Shown here one piece after another: positions 10,749 to 21,400 of a DNA stretch of 53,047 bases. The DNA is from Nemertoderma westbladi (taxonomy: Eukaryota > Xenacoelomorpha > Nemertodermatida > Nemertodermatidae), in contig JAUCBJ010000152.1 of assembly GCA_032718475.1 (NCBI GenBank), positions 1-53,047 on the forward strand, in the 5' to 3' direction. A program made the position numbers and the translations under genes. Each line of letters starts with the position of its first letter. Within the stretch, counting starts at the first letter, position 1. Below the pieces are notes generated by a model. That model did no database searches. It was not told where the DNA came from and worked only from the letters and a program-made list of their open reading frames with translations.

Positions 10749-12056
10749 TCAATCTTCTTCCCCATCAGATTGTCCATCTTCTAGAGTTTCCTGCTGTTGT
10801 ACTGCAGCTAGTTGTTGCTGTTGCATGTGGAGTTGCAGCTGATGCTGCAATACAAGCTGCTGCTGTTGTTGTTGTAACTGCTGCTCCTGTTGCATGCGAA
10901 GTCGTTGCTGCATCAGTTGTTGATCTGTGTCAGCCTGGACATGAATTTGCTGTTGCTGTGTGCTATCTTGTTGAATGCGAATTTGCTGTTGCTGATCATT
11001 AGGCTCCTGTTGTTGCTCTTGTTGCTGTTGTATTCGTAGTTGTTCTTGCTGCTGCTGAAGAAGAAGCAAATGCTGCTGCTGCAGCTGTTGCTGTTGTAAT
11101 TGTTGTAACTGCTGCAGTTGCTGTTGCTGGGCAAGTTGCTGAGAAGAGTTTGCTGGTTGTTGTGGTGGTGTTGCTGGGTCTTGGGCAACAGACCCACTTC
11201 CACTTGAACTTGGTACGCTTGGTTGGTTATCCTTAACAGCAGATTTCGCTTTAACCTTTCCCGATTTTCCCCTATCATATTCTTCTTTTACAAGCTGGTA
11301 CTTGGCCTTCTCTTCTTGTGCCCGAAGTGCATACTTTGCTTTAGTCTCAGGGTCTATAGCGCGCCACATAGCCCCAAGTTCCACACTAAACTTAGCAACA
11401 GACCAGTCTGGATGTTCTTCTCTGAGTTTGGGACGGTTATCCCCGGAGAATATAAAGAATGCAGACTGCGCACGCTTTGGGGAATCAGGGTCCCTTTTCC
11501 TTGCCTTAACTTTGCCCCCCAACATTTCAACATCTCTCATATAGCGAACTTTATCATTCTCGGCCAACTCTTTATAAGGTGATTTGTCTTCTATAGACAT
11601 TGCATTCCATTTGGAAGAACAAGCAAGGCTAAATTCCTTAAAATCAACACTGCCTCCTGGGTCAGCAACTTTAAGGCGCTCTCGTTCCATCTTCACAAAG
11701 AAAGCATATGCAGACATTCGACCTTTTGGTTTAGCATCAGCTTTCTTTGGGGGCGGTTTTGTAGCGACCCTTGATGATGAAGGCGCAGGGGCTGGTGGCT
11801 GCACTATGTACTGTGGTGCTGCCACTACTGCCATTGGTTTGGTTGTCGCCACCTGTTGGGGTTGAGTTGCGAGCATAAAATTCCCAGCAGGTTGTTGAGA
11901 TCCAGCAGGGACAGCAGTGTAAAATTGAGGCTGCTGTCCCGTGTTCGCCATGTATGCTGCTGCTTGTGCAGCTGCAAACTGTTGCGGAGTGTACTGAACT
12001 ACACCTTGAGGAGTTGTTTGGTTATATTGACCTCCACTTCCTTGAAACCAATCCAT
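10749..12056 (-). CDS. HMGB/DSP1-like two-HMG-box protein, paralogue 1
   Basis: A complete single-exon frame of 435 residues. Residues 1-105 are Gln/Ala/Pro-rich. HMG box A spans about 108-178 (contains SAYAFFVK and EFSLACSSKWNAMS) and HMG box B about 188-260 (starts DPDSPKRAQSAFFIF, contains GAMWRAIDPETKAKY). A long poly-Gln region follows at about 295-425, with a short acidic end DGQSDGEED. Two L-shaped boxes plus an acidic tail is the HMGB1/2 architecture; Gln-rich extension is typical of insect DSP1. Such proteins bind and bend DNA without sequence specificity in the nucleus and act as chromatin and transcription cofactors. The start is supported because MDWFQG is shared with paralogue 2 and nothing is shared upstream of it. 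No intron interrupts the ORF, which could mean an ancestral intronless gene or retrocopy; a 5'UTR intron cannot be excluded. Family confident, exact orthology not. Confidence 0.9.
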   Translation of the reverse strand: MDWFQGSGGQYNQTTPQGVVQYTPQQFAAAQAAAYMANTGQQPQFYTAVPAGSQQPAGNFMLATQPQQVATTKPMAVVAAPQYIVQPPAPAPSSSRVATKPPPKKADAKPKGRMSAYAFFVKMERERLKVADPGGSVDFKEFSLACSSKWNAMSIEDKSPYKELAENDKVRYMRDVEMLGGKVKARKRDPDSPKRAQSAFFIFSGDNRPKLREEHPDWSVAKFSVELGAMWRAIDPETKAKYALRAQEEKAKYQLVKEEYDRGKSGKVKAKSAVKDNQPSVPSSSGSGSVAQDPATPPQQPANSSQQLAQQQQLQQLQQLQQQQLQQQHLLLLQQQQEQLRIQQQQEQQQEPNDQQQQIRIQQDSTQQQQIHVQADTDQQLMQQRLRMQQEQQLQQQQQQLVLQHQLQLHMQQQQLAAVQQQETLEDGQSDGEED

Positions 12057-15000
12057 AATAATATATCAAACCAATATTATATATAATATAATATATATCA
12101 TATTAAATTGCTTAATTACAAAACGTACATTTATCACATGATTGACTATGAAGTGAATGAATCAGGCCTTGGAAATTATTTTTTAGAATACAGTATTTCA
12201 TAAATATTTATAAATTTTAGGTATGGTATATACTATACCGGTACTTAGTATATACCGAATGGCTGCAATGAAATGGCAGTTTTGGACCTGAGCTACCTAC
12301 AGGCACTAATTTGGCAAAAAATATGGCTAGCTCTGATAAAATATATATATATATATATATACTGTTAAATAATGGGTAGAAATCAGACAACTATAATGAA
12401 ACGGTGGTGATTTCATGTAATGATTTACATGAACAATTTCAAAACATTATTTAATATGATAGAACAATATTATAATGTGAATAATATCATTTAAAAGAAG
12501 GTTAAACAAAGACACTATTACCAATATAATTGCAATCCTATGAATTAGTGCTTTATTCAATACAGACTCAAGTGATACATTTTCTAATTCAGAAGCGAAT
12601 ATATAAACGAAGGATGGAATAATGTAATAGCTGCACTTGCTGCTGGTTACTATTTTAGTCATTCGGGTTATTTAGGGATTTGAAAGATTTACTGACTCCA
12701 CTATTTCTCCATTGTTCTACATGCGATATGTATAGATTAGATATGTAGGCCTATCACAAAGCACGGGGGGGGGGGGGGGGTGGTCATCACATCACACTTG
12801 TATGTGACAGACATATATACATTAAATATTATATAATAATTGATATTGATATATTTTAAAATAATAGAGACAATGGATGGTAATCCTAACATACATATCA
12901 ACATATAAAGTAGGCCTACTTGTTATGCATATGTTTGTTTATGTTATGTGACTTAACAACACTCCAGTATATATATAATAAGAAATATCAAATTAATGCA
13001 TGTTGATGATATAATCAATCCAAGAGTAAAATAAAACATAAAAGTACTAAACATAAGCAGTATAGTATATTGCTGATATCTAAGATAGAGATCAATATGC
13101 AAAGATTTCCGATGAATATAATAACAATTCTTAATTTTTAAAATATATTATATATCTTTAATATCCTTATCCTAAAATAGGGGTGCTGGGGTGCATATAT
13201 ATATTACATGGTATTGTCACAAATAATATAATCTAAAATGTTTTAAATATTAGTATATCCATAGGGAATACAAATAGCCAGTACCAGTACCAGTACCAGT
13301 AACCAAACCAACTTCTCTCAAAATAAATGAAGGTATATAATTTGATTATAAAATAAAGTTAAATGATTCCAGCTTGATTGTCAACCAATAATATATCATT
13401 AACATTAATATTGTAACGAAAAATTATAAGTTTACAATATAGTACTGGTATTATATATATAATTGAGTATGTCCATTATGAATATTGTAAAACACACGTA
13501 TACAAAGAAAGTTTCTAAATTGATTTAAATGGAATGCTGAACAGATGGTCGGATATATGTTATATATTTTCTCAATTTGCACATAAGACCAAAATTATTA
13601 TGTAAAACCCATAGGATACATGATTGTAAAATATTGAATGATATCAATGACAAGCTATTGCACATTATACTACAAAATAAAGCCCAAGCACTGCCAATTT
13701 ATGTATGGTTTTATTATTGGGCAATAATCTTAAATATTAACTTAGTCAGATAAAATGCACAACAAGAAGGTTGCACTGTGGCATGGAAACTTACTTAACA
13801 GCCCCCCCATAATACATTGTATTAAAATAATAATAACATGGTGGTATACTAATAATCACAGGTATCGGTATATGTTCAAGCTCCAATTGTTTTACTCAAT
13901 TCATCAATGTAATATAAATACCAGTAAAAAAAATATATAATATAATATTAGTATATAATTGCAATCATATGTTATATTAACTGACTAATAAGACAGTGTA
14001 TCAAGCCCAATACATTTTTCGCTTCAATTTTAATGTAAAAATTAATAGTGATAAATATGTTAAAAAGAAAAAACACCATTTACAACAATCGCAATTATAT
14101 ACTATTTTTATATTATATTTATAATGTATGGTACATCAATAAATAAAACATCATAGCAAGGTTCAATGAAATAACTTTCTCACATTCTTAATAGTATGTA
14201 TTATGGGTACTCTGTACGTCCAGTTCATCCTTCCTTGTGCAATTAGAAGGGTTAGCCCTATATATAGCCTATATATATCTAGCAAATGAAAATATTCCTC
14301 AACAACAGTATAAATCTTCTATTACTAAGGTTTCCGTTTCAAGTCAGCATTTTCAGTGGTTTACTGTTGCTCATACTATAATGTTAAAAATTTAATGAGA
14401 AATGTCAAATTCAAGAATCAAATCAAATAATTGAAATACTTTTCAAGATAGTACCATGGTGTATACATAAAGAAATCAGAATTATATACTAATATGACAC
14501 AGTGCTAATTCTAGTATATACTGGATAGGTAGATATATAATATATACATTATATAGTAAACATATTATATACCCTAATAACCCAATAAAAATAAAATACC
14601 CAAACCCATCAAGTTAACACATAATTTCAAGAACACCACACAAGTCAAATTTTGTATGCGATTCCAATATGGTCAAACAACTGAATGGACTCATATGATC
14701 AATGGTCAAACAACTGAACCGAATAGGACTATAAAAAAGTGTATATGCAATATGCACACCAAGATACCATACATAGTAATAAGCAAATAACTATGTTGTA
14801 TGTCTGTAATTAAAGTAACAGGTGTGGTGAAGTGTTTCAGGTAATGGTACAGTATATATTTTCATTATCACAATAAGATCACCAGACCATGAGTGCAAAT
14901 TAACTTTAAACATTGTACTATATTATATATCTGTATAGTATATAGGCTTAAGAGTAAAAACAAGTAATATGTCTGTCTAACTGGTCCTCCAGTCAATTAA

Positions 15001-15141
15001 TAACAAATATTCCTCCAAAATGATAAGATAATATTGCAGTAAAAGTTGTTCACAAACTGACTGAGTAACTGCCATACAAACAGACAAATGTTCACAAACA
15101 ACACTCCAAAATATAAAGGCCAATGTCCAATATGAATGTTT
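12057..15141. other. AT-rich region between the HMGB paralogues
   Basis: Must hold the promoter of paralogue 1 and the 3' UTR of paralogue 2. I see no further gene. It contains a G16 run (12765-12780), TA dinucleotide tracts (for example 12342-12360) and a short CCAGTA repeat near 13277-13305. No convincing core promoter motif could be singled out in such AT-rich sequence. Confidence 0.45.
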
Positions 15142-16422
15142 TTACTGGTCTTCACCAGACTCATCGTCTTCATCAGAATCATCATCTTCCTGAAGCGATC
15201 CCTGCTGAGCTACCACCATCTGCTGCTGCTGCATGTGATATTGCAGCTGTCCAGCATGCAACTGCTGCTGCGCAAGTTGCTGCTGCTGCTGTTGCAATTG
15301 TTGCTCATGTTGCAAACGTATTTGCTGGTGATCATGGTCTTGTTGAATGCGCATTTGCTGTTGCTGATCATTAGGGTCCTGTTGTTGCTGTTGCATTCGA
15401 AGTAGTTCTTGTTGTTGTTGAATAAGGTGCAAATGTTGCTGTTGTTGCTGCTGCATCTGCAACTGCTGCTGCAACTGTAATTGCTGCAATTGTTGTTGCT
15501 GAGAAAGTTGTTGAGATGAGTTTGCGGGTGGTGGTGTATCTGCTGCCTGAGCCAAGGACCCACTTGAACTTGGTATGCTTGGTTGATTATGATTACCGGT
15601 ATCTGGAACAGCCGGTTTATCCTTAATTTTCCCTGACTTACCCCTGTCGTATTCTTCTTTTACAAGCTGGTACTTTGCCTTCTCTTCTTGAGCCCGAAGT
15701 GCATACTTTGCTTTAGTCTCAGGGTCTATAGCGCGCCACATAGCTCCAAGCTCCACACTAAACTTAGCAACAGACCAGTCTGGATGTTCTTCTCGGAGTT
15801 TGGGACGGTTATCCCCAGAAAATATAAAGAATGCAGACTGTGCACGCTTGGGGGCATCAGGATCTTTTTTCCTTCCCTTAACTTTGCCTCCCATCATTTC
15901 AACATCCCTCTTATATCGAGCTTTATCGTTCTCAGACATATCATTATAAGGACCCTTATCTTCTATAGACATTGCATTCCATTTGGAAGAACAAGCATTA
16001 CTAAATTCCTTAAAATCAACACTTCCTCCTGGGTCAGCTACTTTAATCCGCTCTCGCTCCATCTTCACAAAGAAGGCATAAGCAGACATTCGACCTTTTG
16101 GCTTGGCATCTTCCTTCTTTTGGGGTTGTTTTACAGTAACGCGTGATGGTGCAGCTGCTGCCGGAGGCTGTACCATATACTGCGGGGCAGCTACCATCTG
16201 TTGTGTTCCAACTGCAGGGGTTTGGGCAGCAAGTTGAATCCCAAGTTGTTGAGCCCCAGCTGGAGCAGTTGCATACAACTGAGGCGGATTTGAAACATAT
16301 TGAGGTGCAGCCACGCCCGCGCCTGATGCTTGAGCAGCTGCGAACTGCTGAGGTGTATACTGAACCATGCCTTGCACTGCTGCTGCGCCATATTGCGCAA
16401 TGGCTCCTTGAAACCAATCCAT
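15142..16422 (-). CDS. HMGB/DSP1-like two-HMG-box protein, paralogue 2
   Basis: A complete single-exon frame of 426 residues with the same plan as its neighbour: Gln/Ala-rich N-terminus (QYTPQQFAAAQA shared), box A about 106-176, box B about 186-258, poly-Gln tail about 300-405, and a stronger acidic end (EDDDSDEDDESGEDQ). From KRAQSAFF to GKSGK (over 70 residues, box B and linker) the two proteins are identical, while N-termini, poly-Gln regions and tails have diverged. At DNA level the same stretch carries roughly ten silent differences, so identity reflects selection on the protein more than very recent copying. Same strand and about 3.1 kb from paralogue 1: a tandem duplication. Predicted to be a nuclear DNA-bending cofactor; the longer acidic tail may alter DNA affinity, as acidic tails do in HMGB1. 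Confidence 0.9.
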   Translation of the reverse strand: MDWFQGAIAQYGAAAVQGMVQYTPQQFAAAQASGAGVAAPQYVSNPPQLYATAPAGAQQLGIQLAAQTPAVGTQQMVAAPQYMVQPPAAAAPSRVTVKQPQKKEDAKPKGRMSAYAFFVKMERERIKVADPGGSVDFKEFSNACSSKWNAMSIEDKGPYNDMSENDKARYKRDVEMMGGKVKGRKKDPDAPKRAQSAFFIFSGDNRPKLREEHPDWSVAKFSVELGAMWRAIDPETKAKYALRAQEEKAKYQLVKEEYDRGKSGKIKDKPAVPDTGNHNQPSIPSSSGSLAQAADTPPPANSSQQLSQQQQLQQLQLQQQLQMQQQQQQHLHLIQQQQELLRMQQQQQDPNDQQQQMRIQQDHDHQQIRLQHEQQLQQQQQQLAQQQLHAGQLQYHMQQQQMVVAQQGSLQEDDDSDEDDESGEDQ

Positions 16423-17671
16423 TCTCGGATATACCCGGTATAAATATAATATTATATAATAAAAGGTTAATGTAATAAATAAATACTGGTAACTGCTGAA
16501 ATGTAGTACTAATAACAGCCTCCTACCGCTACCATACAGCCATAGATAATGGAGAATAAACAGGTTAAAGTTTAAAGGTAAAAGTGTGGGCCTACCGCTA
16601 CCGGCAAGTCGGTAACGGTAAAGGGCTGAATGGTACTGTGGTAGGTCGGTAGGCCTACCAGTCAGCCGGTATCAATCACCTATCAGCCTATATAGTATAT
16701 ACTAATACTGTACCGATAATTCGCAATAGGCCTACTGAAGTACCGGCACTGTAGTGTAGTGTACACATTAAGAAAAGCATTGTTTATTGCAGGTTTCAAT
16801 GCGTATCGGTTCCACTGAGTACCGACGGTTCGGTACCGTACTGAGATGTTGTGCAGTACATCTGCTGCGCGCGCCTCCACCTGTATGCTATTGTGAATAA
16901 AATTGTCGATTTATACACAGATACATACAGTACGGTCACGATGCAGTTGGTCACAGTACAGTAGTCCTGGTTCATAATGGTGTTCGCAAGGGTAATTCTG
17001 TCGTGATCATATCACGGCAGAACTGATATGTTGTGATTTTATAAGATAATAGTCAATAGTGGTGTATCTAATGCCGGGGATAGCCCCAAGAGACAGAGTC
17101 TCGTTTCCATGGCAGCATGGGGGTCCCCAATATACAGTAGATAAGTAGGACATGTAAAAACACAAGGGTGAACTGCAGAACTGCCCTAGTGAGAAGTAAC
17201 ACGTGTGGGCATCAAGTTCGCGAGTTGCAGTATAAATACAATATTGAGTAAAAATAACTATACAGTTACAGTACTTTAATGCAGTAATGAAGATAGTTAA
17301 GTAAAAAATAGCTGCACATGAGGATACTATATCACTATATGACATAATTTAAAATTGTAGATAGATGGAAGTGACAGAGTAAAAACACAGCGGGGGCAGC
17401 GGTGAATAAAAAAATATATGAAACTGTAGGATAAAAAATAGAAATATTAGTGCGTTGTAGCATAAAAACAATGTTAAGTAAAAATAGCTGCACATGAGGA
17501 TACTATAACATAAATTTAAAATTGTACATAGGACGTGATAGAGTAAATAAACAATGGTGGATAAAAAATATATAACTGTATAAGACTGTAGGGTAAAGAT
17601 AGAAATATGGGCATCAAGTTCGTGCGTTGTACAACGCAACAATTGCATCGGCGCGTGGCATGTATAATAAT
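16423..17671. other. Upstream of HMGB paralogue 2; retroelement-like debris
   Basis: 16560-16860 is dense in ACCGGT/TACCGGTA words. At 17098-17131 GTCTCGTTTCCATGG and GGGGGTCCCC resemble 36263-36287, at the 3' edge of the degraded LINE, so part of this region may be a LINE 3' remnant. A block containing AAATAGCTGCACATGAGGAT is duplicated (about 17290-17340 and 17470-17515). No host gene is supported. Confidence 0.4.
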
Positions 17672-17755
17672 TGGTTGGCGGTTGAAGTTGTTCAGAGGGC
17701 TTCGTGCAATATGAGAATGCCGAAAATAGGTGTTGAAACTGTTCAGAGGCCTTAT
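17672..17755. repeat. Minisatellite interrupted by the Gypsy element (left part)
   Basis: Units of about 50 bp containing GTTGAAACTGTTCAGAGGCC and TTCGTGCA-TATGAGAATG. The array resumes directly after the Gypsy insertion (25321-25430) and again at 26551-26818. The four bases TTAT at the break are duplicated. Confidence 0.8.
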
Positions 17756-18241
17756 TGTGGTGATCAGCAGCAAGGACATACAAAATATGAAACACAACAA
17801 TATCAAATTACAAAAAACGTTATAAATAATATAACGCCATCTAGGGAAGTTTACAGGAAACAACAAAATTGCGCTAGAATAATCCTGACCGCTGATTGGA
17901 GGATAACAAAGAGGGATAGATAGGTAGGATAATACCGGTAAGTAGGTAATATATCAAGATATGGTCAGTACAATACAGTACCTACAGTAGTAGTTTAGAT
18001 TCGTGTTTCTTTTTGGATGTCTGACATCTGACTGTCTGATGTATGTACAGATGTATTTTGATTTATCTGTTTTGATTAGATTTATCTGCATTATTATGTT
18101 CTGATGTTATGAACTAACAAACTAATCGTTTTAGCCAGCCTGCCAGTTAACGGCAGATTTTCTTCAGGGAAACCAGAAAAACTAAGTGGTAGATTGCCAC
18201 GGAACCCGGGTTCGACCTTATCCTGTTATCCAGCTTTCACA
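17756..18241 (+). repeat. 5' LTR of the Gypsy element
   Basis: 486 bp, TG...CA ends. Internal CAGTACAATACAGTACCTAC and GTCTGACATCTGACTGTCTG are short internal repeats. A transcription start and poly(A) site must lie inside but cannot be placed with confidence. Confidence 0.95.
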
Positions 18242-18243
18242 TT

Positions 18244-18260
18244 TGGGGGCTTGTCCGGGA
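18244..18260 (+). promoter_or_regulatory. Primer-binding site, tRNA-Pro type
   Basis: TGGGGGCTTGTCCGGGA lies two bases after the LTR. It matches the 3' end complement of tRNA-Pro with one difference (CTT where the common version has CTC), the same primer class used by murine leukaemia-type retroviruses and by some Gypsy lineages. Confidence 0.88.
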
Positions 18261-18427
18261 GGATTTTTTTTTCTTCCTGGTTGCTGCTGCTGGTTATAGA
18301 CTTGTTACTTGTACCGCAGTACCGTCAGACCGTTGGGCGTAGATATCGATTGTTGGTTATCGGTAAACTTGCTGACTTTGGACTTGTACCGGTAATATCA
18401 AGCATTCAGGCAGTCCACAGTCAGGGT

Positions 18428-21400
18428 ATGACAGACGTTTTTGGATTCGAGAACGATAGCGATAGTACCGGTAGTAGATGCGAAGGGTCTGACCAAACGC
18501 AAATAGCCGTCGGTCCGAGAGAAGAATCAAGTTGGACGGACATAAACTTAAATAGTCCGGCGGTTGTCGTTCCTGGTTCCGGTTGCGACCGTCCTAGATA
18601 TTCTGAAACGCAGTCTCACGGTAGGAATCGGTTTCCTGCAGTACCGGTACCAGGAGAAGGGGACGATTACATACATCCTAATAGAGAGCAGCAAGGTACC
18701 GATACCTGTATACAGCTTGAACGCGACGCACCGATAATGGCGGATATCAGGAAGGAACCAGAAATATTCGACGGGCGTGGAGATGTTGATTCCTGGGTTA
18801 GTGCATTACAGCGATTGGGACGTCTTCGAAGATGGAATTACGTGATGATGGGAAGGGTTGCTTCCGTTTATGTGTCAGGTACCGCGGCTCGCGTAATAGA
18901 AGAATTACCTACTGAACAACAAGTCGATTTTGATAGCGTAGTAGCCGCTCTGCGAGCTAGATTTAGGCCTTTACCCCCCGAGGTTATATGTAGTAAGCTG
19001 TTAGATTGTAGGCTTGGAATAAATGAAACTATAGAGGAGTATGTAGATAAACTCCAGAAATGGGGACAGCAAGCCTGGGTAGATATGAATGGTGCGCAAC
19101 GAGATCGGTTATTACTTACAGTTTTTTACAGAGGCATACCCTCTGATTTGGCTTTTAGGATTAGAAACAGCCATCCGCAATCGTTTGACGAGGCTGTACG
19201 TATGGCGCGTAATGAAGAAATTTATTTAGCGGAGGCGAACCATTTAAATTACGGAGATCAAGCTGGACGTATTGATCGAAATACCGGTATTGATTCTAAT
19301 AGGCCAAAGCATACCTTTTTGCAGGAAAGTGGTGTACATGGATATGTAAACAATACGGCGAGTTTTAATAGAAATTCTACTGTACCGAGTAGACCGGTTA
19401 CCGTTGATCCAAAAATAAATAAATTAGAAAGTGAGATACAAGAATTACGGAAACAAATTTCCGGTATGCAGTGCCAGCCAGCTCCTGTACGTCTGTTTAC
19501 TGCATGGAATAAGAGTAGAACAGATTCTGGTCCAAACCATTCTGAAAGGAGTAGTGATACATTAGCCTACAGTAGTGGTAGACCTGTAGATAGCCCTTAT
19601 TTGACTGAGCCAAGTAGGTCAATTATTCAAAGTGAACATTTTCAGGGAAGTAATAATATGACACCCCGTAGGAATGTAACATGTTTTAACTGCAATGAAT
19701 TTGGCCATTACAGTACCCAATGTCCCCAGCCGTTTGCTTCCCGTAATGTTCAGCCACGGAGAGATATTGTTTGTTTTAATTGTAACGAGTCTGGACATTA
19801 CAGTACCCATTGCCCAAGATCTCAAACATCCCGATTTAATAGATCGAGTGACGATGTGAGACGTACTTATCCATACAGACCGAGACCTTCCCCACTTAGT
19901 ACTGGTAGCAATATGTGTCAGCCATCCCAATATGTGCCACACCCTACTCCACCGCCCAGTAGGTTTAGTACGGATGCTGGTACACCGGCTTCGAGTTTTG
20001 AAAATAATCACATACGGTATACAACGCATACTAATCGCGATTGGTACATACCTATACATATAGGACGTACAAAGATGGTTGGTTTGGTAGATAGCGGTTC
20101 AGATTTTACTATAATGGATATACGTAAATTACCAAAGGATTGTGAACTGGGAGCCAGTAGTATACCATCTATTAAGGGTGTAGGAGGGTTAATACCAGTA
20201 TTAGGTGAAGTGCATCTACCGATTGTTATTACGTCAGACTTTAAAGTAGACATATTAGTGTATATTGGCGACTTACAGAAAATTGATGGTTCTGAAATTA
20301 TTTTTGGTAAAGATTTTATCTACCAAGCCTGTACCTCGTTTGATTTAGTAAAGCAATGTATGATTTTACGGAATAACGAGTGTGTTTATTTTTGTAGTCC
20401 ACCGACTCAGGTTATATCTAACTCAACCACAGAACACTATACTCGCCGTATAATTATGTCAGAAAAGAGGGTTACTATACCACCAGATTCACAGGCATAT
20501 ATTACAGGTTGTTTGAAGGGAAAGGGAAGTAATTGTAGCTTCCCAGCAGGACCAGTTTATATTGAACCTCTGTATCAGTCGAATACTCAAACCCTACTAG
20601 CACGTTGTATAATAGATCCAATTGATAGAGAACGTGTTACATTACAAGTTTTAAACCCAAACAATTCACCAGTTACTGTTTTTAAGAACCAGAAGGTAGC
20701 ATCATACTGTGACGTCACTAATTATACCTTGCGTACTTTAGAAAGTAGGGCTATCGGTACAGATAGTGTAGTTAATGATGTCAATGGTAAACAGATATTT
20801 TTACGTGAAGAATTAAAATTAGACCATTTAGACTCTGACAAACAAGCTGATGTATTGGACATTGTTGGACAGAATCCCCATTCATTTTCTTACAATGATT
20901 ATGACATAGGACGGACTACACTGTTACAACATTCTATACCTTTGAAACCTGATGCTAAACCGATACATGTAAAGCCTTATCCAATACCCGTAGCCATACG
21001 TCCAGAACTGAGAGAACGGTTAAGTAATTTACAACGTGTAGGAGTTATACAGCCGAGTACCAGTGAATGGTCTTCTCCTCTTATTATTGTTAAGGCACCT
21101 AATAAGCCATGGCGCTTAGCTATAGACTATAGGGGACTTAATTCAGTAGCGGTTCCTCAATTTTGGCCATTACCTAATATTGATTACATGTTAGCAGAAG
21201 TTGGGGCTGCCAGACCAGAATATTTCAGTGCTTTGGATTTTAAATCCATGTTTTGGCAAGTAGAGATTAATCCGGAGGATTATGCGAAGACCGCCTTTCA
21301 TACTCAGTGGGGAAACTTTGAGTTTCGTAGAATGCCGTTTGGGCTTCAGTCATCACCCAGTACGTGTCAGAGATTAATGCAACTAGGATTAGAAGGGATA

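Noticed and set aside
15688-16475. Plus-strand frames overlapping the HMGB genes (also 11223-11865)
   Set aside because: Shadows of the minus-strand HMG-box coding sequences, no domain of their own.
18194-18427. Gag N-terminal extension starting inside the LTR
   Set aside because: There is no ATG before 18428 in this frame; the earlier start would be a TTG within the LTR and primer site.
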